A stretch of 64,000 nt of DNA from Roseovarius nitratireducens (GTDB lineage: Bacteria; Pseudomonadota; Alphaproteobacteria; Rhodobacterales; Rhodobacteraceae), in assembly GCF_002925845.1 (NCBI RefSeq), contig NZ_PDNI01000028.1, forward strand, positions 1-64,000, given 5' to 3'. The position numbers and the translations under genes were made by a program. The notes beneath the pieces are model-generated. The model did not search any database. It was not told where the DNA came from and saw only the letters and a program-made list of their open reading frames with translations. Each line of letters begins with the position of its first letter. Within the stretch, counting starts at the first letter, position 1. This document shows, piece by piece, positions 47,302 to 55,405 of the stretch.

Positions 47302-47673
47302 ATGGAAGAACAAAAGACAGACAGCGCCCTCACTTTCCAGCGGTTTAGCAGAGCTAATCGAGAGCGATGTGAGGCCGATGATGGGTTTGGCCACCTTGTA
47401 TCCGACTGGACGCCAGCTGAATGGTTGGCAGCGTGCGTTGGGGAGTTGGGTGAAGCTGCGCATGTCATAAAAAGGATTAGCCGGCAGCGAGACAGTTTGG
47501 TGGAGTCAAGATTTAGTGATGATCAGATAAAGAAGATGCTGGCCGAAGAAATCGCCGACACAGTAATTTATTTGGATATGTTGGCACACAGCCAAAACAT
47601 TGACTTGGGCGCCGCGATTGTTGATAAATTCAATCGAAAATCAGAGGAGATTGGTTCAAGTATTGTGCTCTAA
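47302..47673 (+). CDS. MazG-like nucleotide pyrophosphohydrolase
   Basis: This 123-aa all-alpha NTP-PPase has the metal-binding helix pair WLAACVGELGEAAHVIKR (ELGEA about residues 48-52) and EEIADTVIYLDMLAHSQNIDLGAAIVDKFNRKSE (EEIAD about 82-86). These carry the ExxE...ExxD ligands of MazG-type enzymes that hydrolyse (d)NTPs to monophosphates and pyrophosphate. It is shorter than full MazG and lies at the left end of an AT-rich multi-gene cluster. An IS256-like element is inserted 11 bases after its stop. A role in nucleotide pool control within the cluster is inference. Confidence 0.82.
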   Translation: MEEQKTDSALTFQRFSRANRERCEADDGFGHLVSDWTPAEWLAACVGELGEAAHVIKRISRQRDSLVESRFSDDQIKKMLAEEIADTVIYLDMLAHSQNIDLGAAIVDKFNRKSEEIGSSIVL

Positions 47674-47684
47674 GCGCTCAAGGC

Positions 47685-48248
47685 GGTAGTGCCCCACCGG
47701 GTGGTGTAAGAGGCCGCACGCGGAGCCTTTTGGCGTAGCGTAGCGTGCGGCCGGGCTGGCGGCCACCGCGCTTCTTCGTAGTCTGAGGTTGTTCAAAGAC
47801 CGATGACAACGAAGAAGAGCACGATGACCGAGACCATGATTGACCTTCCGAGCGTGATCGCCAAGAGCGATGATGCCGATTTTCTGCGCGAGCGGTTCCG
47901 CGATGTCGCTGAGCTCATGGACGAGGCCGAGCACGACGTGCTGGCCTATACGGCCTTCGACGAGAGCCTGCGCTCGAAGCTGCACAGCACCAACCCGCTG
48001 GAGCGCGTCAACAAGGAGATCAAGCGACGGACCAACGTCGTCGGGATCTTTCCGAACCGTGAATCCGTGATCCGGCTCGTCGGCGCGCTGATGCTGGAGC
48101 AGAACGACGAATGGGCCGTCTCCCGCCGCTACATGCCGGTGGAAAAGCTGACCGCCATGTGCCACGATGAAAGTGAGACGGCGATGATCGCCGCTCAGTG
48201 CAGAAGCAGGTGGACGCCAGTTCCTACACCACTCCTCGGGGCACTACC
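47685..48248. mobile_element. Internally deleted IS256-family element with 8-bp target duplication
   Basis: The 564-base element is bounded by imperfect inverted repeats. The left end GGTAGTGCCCC...GTGGTGTA (47685-47711) matches the reverse of the right end TACACCAC...GGGGCACTACC (about 48224-48248). CTCAAGGC is found on both sides, 47677-47684 and 48249-48256, a perfect 8-bp target duplication as expected for IS256. It is higher in GC than its surroundings and contains only the two ends of a transposase gene. It sits between the convergent MazG-like and cupin-like genes and seems not to disrupt either. Confidence 0.85.
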
Positions 48249-48267
48249 CTCAAGGCTATTCAGTTAG
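47803..48267 (+). pseudogene. IS256-family transposase, internally deleted
   Basis: The frame keeps a short N-terminal piece ([17 protein letters not shown]) joined to the C-terminal third of an IS256 transposase ([64 protein letters not shown]-like). The DDE core between them is missing, so the 154-aa product cannot be catalytic. The frame reads out past the right inverted repeat into host DNA. Mobility would need a full-length copy elsewhere. Confidence 0.8.
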
Positions 48268-48696
48268 CTCATAATCCCGCCAAGGAACAAACTCTCCATT
48301 TACCCAGAACCCCCAATCCCTGCGCACTTTGTTTGCTATCACCAGAGTTATTGTCGGATCGGAGACTTTGACAATACGATGACGGTCTTCTGCGTGCACG
48401 ATGTTGAAGAACCGTACTCTGCGGACATTTCGGCTATCAATTTGATCGCTTGCGGGAACTTCTTCACAATAGTTACCCCAGAGCAGCAGTGATAAGAAGT
48501 CATTTGGATGATCATGAAGGTCGGGTTGCGGATCTGGCAACCTGAGCCAGTGGAGCATCATGCTGAACCAAGGTGTTTGAAAAATATGAAGTCTTGTCAA
48601 ATAGATTTCACCTTTCCCAACTGGGTCTACGTCGGTCCAACGCAGGAAACACCATCGCCATCCGCTCCTATACCGCCTGCCTGGAAGCAATCGCAT
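48256..48696 (-). CDS. Cupin-like protein of unknown function
   Basis: This 146-aa protein has a small beta-barrel-like pattern: [23 protein letters not shown], then [20 protein letters not shown] (HDH at residues 61-63) and [16 protein letters not shown] with His about 106. The HxH...E...H arrangement suggests a cupin metal site. It ends [26 protein letters not shown] precedes the ATG by about 9 bases. It is divergent from the HAD gene (49-base gap) and its stop codon touches the target duplication of the IS256-like element. The second cupin-like protein encoded at 51419 shares the YHDH/LHDH motif. No function can be assigned. Confidence 0.7.
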   Translation of the reverse strand: MRLLPGRRYRSGWRWCFLRWTDVDPVGKGEIYLTRLHIFQTPWFSMMLHWLRLPDPQPDLHDHPNDFLSLLLWGNYCEEVPASDQIDSRNVRRVRFFNIVHAEDRHRIVKVSDPTITLVIANKVRRDWGFWVNGEFVPWRDYELTE

Positions 48697-48745
48697 TATT
48701 CAACTCTCCTGAAGACATGCTCACTTAATGTGCTAGCATACACGC

Positions 48746-49639
48746 ATGGAAGCGCCAAAGCACGTCATACTCGTTGACATCGACAACACACTGTACGATT
48801 GGCCAAAGTTCTTCGCGCCTAGTTTTCGTGCAATGTGTCATGCACTTAGACGTGTTCTCAATGTGCCGTTGGATGAACTGATTCGGGACTTCAAGTCGGT
48901 CTATGCTCAACACGATACGCTAGAGTACGCGTTCTCTATACAAGAGCTCAGTGTCGTCAAGGACATGGATCGCGCCGAGGTCGCCGAGTTGATTCGGATT
49001 GGACGGGGGGCGTTCAGCAAAGTCAAGAGGTATCATCTGGAACCATACCCAGGGGTCATTCAAGGTCTTGAGTATCTTCGCAAACATGGACATGTTGCAA
49101 TAAGCGTTACAAACTCCCCATTGTACCTCGCGCAAAAACGCCTCTACGAGCTTGGCTTGGATAAATATATTTCAGGAATAGTTGCTTGGGAAGGCATAGA
49201 TCCTCCAGATGAGGTCGATACCAACTTCGTGAAACGGACAAAGCGTAAGAGAACAAGAATTGATAGAATAGAGACCTTTAAAAAGCCCGATGCCAAGCCA
49301 AGCACCAAGCCCTACCAAATCGCACTCAGCATGCTCAAAAATGAAGAAATAGGCGAAATTTGGGCCATCGGAGATAGCTTAAACAAAGATTTGTTTCCGG
49401 CTTCAACACTTGGAATTCGTACAATTTGGGCAAAGTATGGTGCGGAGTTCGACCCGGATTCAAGAGACAACCAGACTTTACTGAAAATTACTAATTGGAG
49501 TGATGCTGAAGTAGCGCACACTTATGATGCGAACTCGTTCAAACCAGATTACCGGGTAGAAAGCTTTTCTGAGATTTGTCAACTATTCCCACAACGAAAC
49601 TTGACACTTTTGGACCTAATGGAGAACTCTGATGAATGA
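48746..49639 (+). CDS. HAD family hydrolase
   Basis: This 297-aa HAD phosphatase/nucleotidase-like protein starts MEAPKHVILVDIDNTLYDWPKF. Motif I is DIDNT (Asp11, Asp13), motif II is SVTNSP (Thr about 122), the motif III Lys is in STKPYQIAL (about 188), and motif IV is AIGDSLNKDLFPAS (Asp about 210). A helical cap occupies residues about 20-95. A basic insertion (FVKRTKRKRTRIDRIETFKK, about 160-180) is unusual and may bind nucleic acid or a nucleotide. It is the first gene of a compact operon; the next gene overlaps it by 8 bases. The substrate is unknown. Confidence 0.85.
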   Translation: MEAPKHVILVDIDNTLYDWPKFFAPSFRAMCHALRRVLNVPLDELIRDFKSVYAQHDTLEYAFSIQELSVVKDMDRAEVAELIRIGRGAFSKVKRYHLEPYPGVIQGLEYLRKHGHVAISVTNSPLYLAQKRLYELGLDKYISGIVAWEGIDPPDEVDTNFVKRTKRKRTRIDRIETFKKPDAKPSTKPYQIALSMLKNEEIGEIWAIGDSLNKDLFPASTLGIRTIWAKYGAEFDPDSRDNQTLLKITNWSDAEVAHTYDANSFKPDYRVESFSEICQLFPQRNLTLLDLMENSDE

Positions 49640-50903
49640 GACTGAAATCGCTCTCGCGAGAGAAGCAATTGAGAGCGGTAACTTCTCAGTCCTAATGCAA
49701 GAACAGGAGCGTTTGGCCGACTCCAGCACGATCGGCTTGATTGCGCAAAGTGAAATCTGCGATCTGATATCGGAAGGCCTTGAGCCCGGTGGACCTACTT
49801 CTTGGATAACGAGTGAAACGACCTGGAATTCGGCCACTTTTGGGCCAGACCGCGAGCTTTCATTGCAACAGCGCTTCTTGCACTCCTTATGGCAAGTGTT
49901 TTCTCTCCGGATTGCACGCAAGTTGGAACACCTCCAGTCAAAAGTGAGGATCAGCAGCAAGGGCGCCGTGATATGTTTTCCTGGAGGATACGATCTCAGT
50001 GTTCTCGTGTCCTTTTCGGCAGCGAATTCGTTAGGCTCAGCATATCTCCGTCCTTTAGTGTCCATAAGAGAGCCAACCGGAATGTTGGATTTGGAGAGGT
50101 TTTTGGAAAACTCAACTCCAAAGGAAAAGAATGCAATTAAAGCAGCCGTAACATCTGTTGACAAGTTGGTTTATCATAGAGGAGCATTAATTCATGTCGA
50201 TAGACAAAGGGAGAATGTATTCGGACCCACTGTCGACACAGTCGTTCTATCTGAGATACTGAACTCAGATCTCCGGAAGAATAACGACAAGTCGACCTCC
50301 GTGTTAGAGATTGGGCCCGGCAGCGGTCTCATCACCGTTACAGCTGCTTTGAGTCCAGCTACCGCCAGGGTGGTTTCAGTTGAGATAAACGAAGACGCGG
50401 CGAACTGCACACTGAAAAACCTCCAAGTGAATGGCCTAAAACCATCGTCGAACCATGTCTCTGTCAGCGTAAGGGCCGAAAAATTTGAACCTAAATTGAT
50501 CGGTGAAACTTTCGACTATGTTGTTTGTAATCCTCCTTACGTGCCCGAGGCCGATAGCTTGGAGAAACTAGGGGCAACAGGATACGGAAAAGCTATAAGC
50601 GGACTTGAATTGTACGATGACATACTGTCGAATTTCGGTTACCTTCTTAACTCCGGTGGAAAGGTGCTTCTGATGATGAGCAGTGTGTCGTCAGACTACG
50701 CTTTGAGCCGGATTCCAAAGGGGCATGAACGAGAATTCCCCCTGGGACTAAACGGATACAGAGTCCCCTTTGACCTTGACTTGCTCTGGGACCGCCCGGA
50801 GTGGAAGGAGAGCCTCCTTCAAAAAGGAGCCATTGAGCAAGACGCAACTGGGAACTTGTTCCATCGAATCATTCCTGTTTGGGTACGTCACGATGCCAAC
50901 TGA
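49632..50903 (+). CDS. SAM-dependent class I methyltransferase (NPPY type)
   Basis: This 423-aa protein has an N-terminal half (about residues 1-190) of unknown fold and a C-terminal Rossmann methyltransferase. The latter has motif I VLEIGPGSGLITVTAALSPA (about 224), acidic motif II VVSVEINEDAANC and motif IV YVVCNPPYVPEAD (about 298). NPPY is used by N-methyltransferases acting on glutamine (PrmC), adenine or other amide/exocyclic nitrogens. It overlaps the HAD gene by 8 bases and the next gene by 11, so it is strongly coupled. The target could be protein, nucleic acid or a nucleotide intermediate; the N-terminal half gives no clear hint. Confidence 0.82.
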   Translation: MNETEIALAREAIESGNFSVLMQEQERLADSSTIGLIAQSEICDLISEGLEPGGPTSWITSETTWNSATFGPDRELSLQQRFLHSLWQVFSLRIARKLEHLQSKVRISSKGAVICFPGGYDLSVLVSFSAANSLGSAYLRPLVSIREPTGMLDLERFLENSTPKEKNAIKAAVTSVDKLVYHRGALIHVDRQRENVFGPTVDTVVLSEILNSDLRKNNDKSTSVLEIGPGSGLITVTAALSPATARVVSVEINEDAANCTLKNLQVNGLKPSSNHVSVSVRAEKFEPKLIGETFDYVVCNPPYVPEADSLEKLGATGYGKAISGLELYDDILSNFGYLLNSGGKVLLMMSSVSSDYALSRIPKGHEREFPLGLNGYRVPFDLDLLWDRPEWKESLLQKGAIEQDATGNLFHRIIPVWVRHDAN

Positions 50904-51435
50904 AAAGTTTCTATTTGGTAGCGATGTTTGTATCATGCTTCGATTCAGAGACATGGTTACAGAACCCCGCGGAAACATTGCAGAGCACGCACGTTTGATC
51001 GACGAGTTCGGTTATGCTTGGTGGGGCTGGTGGGCACGAAATCAAGAAAAGGCACCCCGCGACCAACTCGCTGGATTGTTTGACGACACTGGACGCGAAG
51101 TTCGAATTATCCTCTTCGACACAGGATTAATGGAATGCTATCAAACTCTCTGTTCGAGTGTAGTACTGGCCCCGGGCGGTGAAGGTATAGGCTCACCGGA
51201 TTTCCGCGCAACTCCTCACTATTACGTACGAGGTCGATATCCCGCATGGTTTCGATTGCATGGGCCCATTGAAACTCTCGATCAGTCAGCTTTCAAGGTT
51301 ATAGAAAGGCCGACGTTCGGCGGGGTTCATACGACCTCGCCAAATGAGCAAGTTCTTGGGCTCGAAGCGTTACGGGACGAGCGTCCAACCTTGTGGTTGA
51401 TCCAAAATGAGGTAAGCAATGGTCGATCTTCATGA
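50893..51435 (+). CDS. Unknown protein with a GYAWWGWW motif, possibly PUA/EVE-like
   Basis: This 180-aa protein starts MPTEKFLFGSDVCIMLRFRD. Conserved-looking features are HARLIDEFGYAWWGWWARNQ (residues about 33-52), VRIILFDTGLMECYQTLC, APGGEGIGSPDF, ATPHYYVRGRYPAWFRLHGP and IERPTFGGVH. The aromatic-rich N-terminal motif and the run of short strands (ILFDTG..YQ..C..V..., AWFRL) remind me of small beta-barrel reader domains such as EVE or ASCH, but I cannot confirm this. The ATG at 50893 overlaps the methyltransferase gene by 11 bases and its 3' end overlaps the next gene by 17. No function is assigned. Confidence 0.6.
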   Translation: MPTEKFLFGSDVCIMLRFRDMVTEPRGNIAEHARLIDEFGYAWWGWWARNQEKAPRDQLAGLFDDTGREVRIILFDTGLMECYQTLCSSVVLAPGGEGIGSPDFRATPHYYVRGRYPAWFRLHGPIETLDQSAFKVIERPTFGGVHTTSPNEQVLGLEALRDERPTLWLIQNEVSNGRSS

Positions 51436-52042
51436 TCTCAAGCATTGGTTTAAAAAACGCAATTTTAAGGCGATCCATGATTTTTTGATATGGTCTATTT
51501 CAACAAGCGACTATGAATACATTCATCATCCGTTGGGCTTTCTGCTAACCGAAATATTTAGACAGGACGAGTCTGTCATAAGACTGCACTATTGGAAGCA
51601 CGATCTTGCAACTAGTGGCTCAGCAGTAACGCCGTATCACGATCATATATGGCGCTTATCAAGCTGCGTCTTGTTCGGTGAGATTGAAAATTGTATCCTT
51701 GAGGTTCAGATTGATCCAGAAGGCGAGTACCTATTAACGGAGGTTGAACAGTCGGGCAGAGTAGACAACGTCCCCGCGCACGGAGACAGAGCATCGTTCA
51801 AGATCAAGAAACGTGAACGCCTCCGGCGCGGCGACTTTTACTATTTGCCGCCAAGAGTCTTCCATTTTTCCGGTATGGTTGAAGGTACGGACGCTCTAAC
51901 ACTTGTTCTGTCAGAAACGGAGATCGATGGCAGCCCGAGAACCCTAATGCCACTTGGAGTCCCTGGGCATGCACCAGTGCGCAAGAAAATCGCGAATAGC
52001 TCGGAAGTGAGCTCGGAGATTCTTTCGAATTTGGGAGTGTAA
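51419..52042 (+). CDS. Second cupin-like protein of unknown function
   Basis: This 207-aa protein has a cupin-like metal motif TPYHDHIWRLSSCVLFGEIE (HDH at residues 74-76) and a late His in GDFYYLPPRVFHFSGM (about 149). It resembles the smaller cupin-like protein encoded at 48256 around the HDH. An N-terminal helical region (MVDLHDLKHWFKKRNFKAIH) precedes the barrel. The start overlaps the preceding gene by 17 bases and a kinase-like gene follows after one base. Cupins include dioxygenases, isomerases and small-molecule binders, so the role stays open. Confidence 0.65.
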   Translation: MVDLHDLKHWFKKRNFKAIHDFLIWSISTSDYEYIHHPLGFLLTEIFRQDESVIRLHYWKHDLATSGSAVTPYHDHIWRLSSCVLFGEIENCILEVQIDPEGEYLLTEVEQSGRVDNVPAHGDRASFKIKKRERLRRGDFYYLPPRVFHFSGMVEGTDALTLVLSETEIDGSPRTLMPLGVPGHAPVRKKIANSSEVSSEILSNLGV

Positions 52043-52043
52043 T

Positions 52044-52637
52044 TTGTCCGTAAAAAAAAACGATCGGGACTGGTCAAATACGCAACCATTCGCACTGGGA
52101 ATTTCAGGAAAAATTGGGAGCGGCAAAACTACGCTGGTCACAAATCTCCTAAAGGAATATAGGTTCTCAGTTGCAAGCTACGGTGCGTTTTTTCGAAATC
52201 TTGCCGCCAGCCGGAATCTTCCCTATAGTAGAGAAACATTTCAGAGCTTGACCAATGAATATCTTGGCCAATTGAACCACGACGGCCTAGCTTTAGAAGT
52301 ACTCAAATTGAGCGATTGGGATGGGCGGCAAAGCCTTCTAATCGACGGCATTAGGCACATTGAAAGTATTTCTGCGATTTGGCCTCTTGTCAGGCCCTTA
52401 CCTTTCTTTTTAGTTTTTCTTGAGGTACCTGAAGAAACGCGGTTACTGCGAATTAGCAAACGCGACGGGCTGCCTCTCAATGCCGTGAAGTTGCACGATT
52501 TACATGAAAGCGAGCAATCAGTTGAGAATGAGATCAGGTCCATCGCGGATGTAATTATCGCGGAAAATGAACGGGATGCGGCTATTGAAAAACTTTTCGA
52601 TTTCGTAAGGGGAAAACTGATGGGTGGCGAGATATGA
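52044..52637 (+). CDS. P-loop NTPase, nucleotide/dephospho-CoA kinase-like
   Basis: This 197-aa protein starts with TTG after GGGAGTGTAAT. Walker A is LGISGKIGSGKTTLVTNLLK (about residues 18-37). A Walker-B-like LLIDGIRHIESI (about 94) and FFLVFLEVPEETRLLRISKR (lid-type Arg residues) follow, which together resemble dephospho-CoA or (deoxy)nucleoside monophosphate kinases. It is the last gene of the five-gene operon at 48746-52637. Phosphorylation of a modified nucleotide made by the cluster is a reasonable guess but not shown by sequence. Confidence 0.75.
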   Translation: MSVKKNDRDWSNTQPFALGISGKIGSGKTTLVTNLLKEYRFSVASYGAFFRNLAASRNLPYSRETFQSLTNEYLGQLNHDGLALEVLKLSDWDGRQSLLIDGIRHIESISAIWPLVRPLPFFLVFLEVPEETRLLRISKRDGLPLNAVKLHDLHESEQSVENEIRSIADVIIAENERDAAIEKLFDFVRGKLMGGEI

Positions 52638-52748
52638 GAATATACTGAAAAGCCACATGTGGTTGTCTGCCGAATCCGGGTGCCTAAAATGTCACGTAAT
52701 TGTACAAAATTTGAAAAATGTTAACATGTTGCTGTTTGGGCGAGTCAC

Positions 52749-53165
52749 ATGAGATTTCATTTAGCGGTATTCCAACAACCCTTTCTGGATTTGCTTTTAG
52801 ACGGCCAGAAAACGGTCGAGAGCAGGTTTTCACGGATTCGATGCCTTCCATTTGATATGGTTTCTGAAGGGGATCGCGTATTCTGCAAGGAAAGTGCCGG
52901 AAAAGTCTGTGGCGAATTTTTTGCCGGAACGGTCTTGACGTTCTCAAACCTCAATATCTTATTGTTGAAAGAAATCGAGAGGAAGTACGGTAGGCAGATG
53001 TGCACCCATATTGATCCAAACTTTTGGAGAGATCGAGCCTTCACTCGATATGCGACTCTGGTCTTTGTTGCGACCGCAGTTAGATATAAGACTCCTATCG
53101 ATATTAATAAGCGTGATAGGCGAAGTTGGGTCCTGATAAAGAATGAGCCATTTGTTCAAATTTAG
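52749..53165 (+). CDS. ASCH/PUA-like domain protein
   Basis: This 138-aa protein starts MRFHLAVFQQPFLDLLLDGQ. QQPFLDLLLDGQKTVESRFSRIRCLPFDMVSEGDRVFCKE is the classical ASCH signature (hydrophobic strand, GxKxxExR, GDxxxxK), followed by GEFFAGTVLTF and a C-terminal RRSWVLIK strand. ASCH domains are PUA-like beta barrels that bind RNA or, in YqfB-type proteins, hydrolyse modified cytidines. It lies 111 bases after the kinase-like gene on the same strand and may have its own promoter. It fits a nucleic-acid- or nucleotide-related theme for the cluster. Confidence 0.75.
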   Translation: MRFHLAVFQQPFLDLLLDGQKTVESRFSRIRCLPFDMVSEGDRVFCKESAGKVCGEFFAGTVLTFSNLNILLLKEIERKYGRQMCTHIDPNFWRDRAFTRYATLVFVATAVRYKTPIDINKRDRRSWVLIKNEPFVQI

Positions 53166-53956
53166 AGTTTTCTTTTTTCTATTGGCTTGGAAGTGTCGTG
53201 TTGCCCTCCGCGGACGGTTGCGAACCTCCTATTCGATCCTTCACCAGCGCGAACAGTTAATAGGGAGATGAAATATTGTCCTGAGCAATGGAAGTTCGGC
53301 CTTTATCTCGCTCTTGTGCACCTCACAGGAGGGGCGGCCGTATAATTGTCATGATAGAAGTTCGAAAAGTGACTCGGGTATGCCCGCCTTGTGGGACGGG
53401 TAGTCCCAAAATGGCGACTATACGGCTCTGCTGAGCCATATTCTACGTTTCGAAATCGTTTTTTTTGCCGTTGGCTCAAAAGTGCGAAAATTTTGAGAAT
53501 ATGGCTTTGTTGAGCTGTATTGACGAGTTCGAATTTGTGCTCTGCCTTGTCCGGCAAATACGTCGATTTCGACCCAAAGCCACCGTCCGTGCGGGTCACG
53601 TCCTACGACCGCTCCCAGCCCCTTCATGGACAAGGCCATCCTTGCCATATGTAGGCGCAGCGCCTTAAAGATGGGAGGACTCCGGACCTTCGCTACCTCT
53701 GCGAGATGGATCAAGCACATCCAACGGAAGCAGACATCCGGCAATGGCTGCTTCTCAACTTACCCCCCCAGGTGACGAAGGTCCGCGCCGAGCCCATTCG
53801 AGATGAATATCCCGAAAACATCAGCGTCCAATTCGACGCAGTTTCCAGACGCGCATGATCCCTATGCCCGGCCCATGGACAATTCAAACCACGGGCACCA
53901 TTTGGGCAAATTGACATATGCAAATATTTTCCAATTAATTAACAGGATGCTGAAAA
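53166..53956. other. Gene-poor stretch with degenerate repeats
   Basis: Apart from one small frame at 53706-53858 there is no gene I can support here. An imperfect direct repeat of about 24 bases occurs at 53420-53443 and 53499-53522 (TACGGCTCTGCTGAGCCATA versus TATGGCTTTGTTGAGCTGTA). A hairpin (CTCAAAA 53475-53481 with TTTTGAG 53491-53497) lies between the copies. GGGCACCATTT at 53893-53903 equals the tRNA-Leu 3' end plus three bases. The stretch looks like decayed mobile-element or junction DNA. Confidence 0.5.
53706..53858 (+). CDS. Small hypothetical protein (50 aa)
   Basis: MDQAHPTEADIRQWLLLNLP is followed by a soluble, charged tail (KVRAEPIRDEYPENISVQF) ending at TGA 53856-53858. The composition looks like real protein, with no low-complexity bias, but there is no clear ribosome site. 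It may be the surviving end of a longer gene. No family is recognised. Confidence 0.3.
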   Translation: MDQAHPTEADIRQWLLLNLPPQVTKVRAEPIRDEYPENISVQFDAVSRRA

Positions 53957-54874
53957 GAATGGGAGCTGGCCCTGCCGTCTGAGATCGGCGCCGAGGTGAG
54001 GCGCCAGATCATGCGCGAATTCGCGGAGCAGTTCGTCAACCGCTACGGGGTGGCCGTCGATGTGGCGATCCACGCGCCGCACCGCGAGGGCGATCAGCGC
54101 AACCACCATGCCCATGTTCTGGCCACGACCCGGCGGCTGGAAGCGGAGGGCTTCACCGACAAGACCCGCGTCCTCGATGCCGCGAAGACCGGCGGCGTCG
54201 AGATCGAGCAGATGCGCGGCGTCTGGGCCGAGTTGCAGAACCGGGCGCTGGAGCGGGCAGGGGAGACCGAACGTGTCGATCACCGGTCGCTTGAGGCGCA
54301 GCGCGCCGAGGCGTTGTCACGTGGTGACGAGCTGACGGCCGAAGAACTGGACCGCTCGCCGGAGGTCAAGTTGGGGCCGGCTGCCAGTGCGATGGAGCGG
54401 CGCGAGATGCGGGCGGCCGAGGCCGAGGGGCGGGAGTATGAACCCGTCACCGAGCGCGGCCGCGCCGTTCACGCCGCCCGCCAGGCCCGCGCCATGTTCC
54501 GCGATATGCGCGAGCGGCTGGACATGGCGCGGAAGACCTACGGTGTCGCCCGCGAAGAAGGGCAGGGGCGTGTGTCGGCCGGTCTGGCGGCGCTTCGGGC
54601 GGCCGCCGCCAGGGATGGGCATGAGCGGTCTCCAGATGAAATCCGCGACCGACTGGCGAAGATTGTCGAGCGGGACCAGGGCCGGGACGAACCGGAGGGC
54701 GAGGATTCAGTCGAAAAGCGCGAGAGCGTGAAAGATCGGCTCAGCTCGCTCCTGGACCCGTCTAGGCCGGTGGAGATCGAGCACGGCGGCGAAGAGCGAG
54801 AGCTGGATGACGAGCGCCAGGTGGAGAAGGAGCGGGGACACGACCTCGACAGCGGGGGCGGTTGGGGGTTGTAA
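53957..54874 (+). pseudogene. MobA/MobL-type relaxase, 5'-truncated
   Basis: From EWELALPSEIGAEVRRQIMR onward the sequence matches the relaxase catalytic domain of MobA/MobL (Ti-plasmid TraA-like) proteins, including the metal-binding His motif HREGDQRNHHAHVLATTRR. The N-terminal part with the catalytic Tyr is missing: an in-frame TGA at 53951-53953 precedes the homology and the DNA to the left is unrelated. The C-terminal half is charged, helical linker (RREMRAAEAEGREYEP) without a helicase domain. An ATG or GTG inside (near 53993-54011) could start a shortened, catalytically dead product. High GC, unlike the cluster to its left, indicates a separate origin. Confidence 0.8.
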
Positions 54875-54952
54875 AATGCCCTCTTTTGCAGCTGAAACAA
54901 AAAATGGCGTGGCCTTGAGCGAGCCACGCCTAGAGTGAGAATAGGTTTGGGC

Positions 54953-55162
54953 TCATTTCCCGAGCCGTTTGTGGAAACGCTCCATATGCTTGGCGTCACC
55001 TTCGATTTCGATGCCTTTGTGTGTCTTGCGTACACGGACACCCGATACGGCCGCAGCTTGACGCACACTGCGCTCGATCTGTTGGTTCATGTCACGGGTC
55101 ATCGCATTGGCCAAGGAGTGCCCGTTGGTGAAGGTCTTGCCCTTGTATTTCATCTTGATCAT
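54953..55162 (-). CDS. Small basic hypothetical protein
   Basis: This 69-aa lysine/arginine-rich protein (MIKMKYKGKTFTNGHSLANA ... VRVRKTHKGIEIEGD) follows the DUF2188 gene on the same strand after 3 bases. An ATG one or three codons later is also possible. I do not recognise a family; the strand-helix-strand pattern and basic charge are compatible with a small nucleic-acid-binding protein. Confidence 0.6.
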   Translation of the reverse strand: MIKMKYKGKTFTNGHSLANAMTRDMNQQIERSVRQAAAVSGVRVRKTHKGIEIEGDAKHMERFHKRLGK

Positions 55163-55165
55163 GGA

Positions 55166-55390
55166 TCAGCCTTTCGGAGGATAGGGGTCGTTGCCGTAGC
55201 TCCAAGCCTCACGAAACTGGCCGTTTTCGCCTTGAATACGCAGTTCAGAGCCTTGGTTGCGGGCGATATCGCGCCCGTAGTTGATTGCTTCGCGCTGAGT
55301 GTCGAAGCTTCTGGTGAGACGTTCGTTGCCTTCGCCACGGACGCCCCAGCTTTCGCCGTTCCTGACGACATACTGGTTCTTGCCTGCCAT
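55166..55390 (-). CDS. DUF2188 domain protein
   Basis: This 74-aa protein (MAGKNQYVVRNGESWGVRGE, then RLTRSFDTQREAINYGRDIARNQGSELRIQGENGQFREAWSYGNDP) matches the DUF2188 pattern: hypothetical WxV..G......F.TK.EA...G...A......L.I....G.. It is common on plasmids and islands and has no known function. It is the middle gene of three small minus-strand genes. GGAGACCTAAA precedes the ATG. Confidence 0.8.
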   Translation of the reverse strand: MAGKNQYVVRNGESWGVRGEGNERLTRSFDTQREAINYGRDIARNQGSELRIQGENGQFREAWSYGNDPYPPKG

Positions 55391-55405
55391 TTTAGGTCTC
55401 CTTTT

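Noticed and set aside
53711-53923. 70-codon minus-strand frame in the gene-poor stretch
   Set aside because: Cys/Ser/Arg-rich without motif or ribosome site; the plus-strand 50-codon frame at 53706 looks more protein-like.
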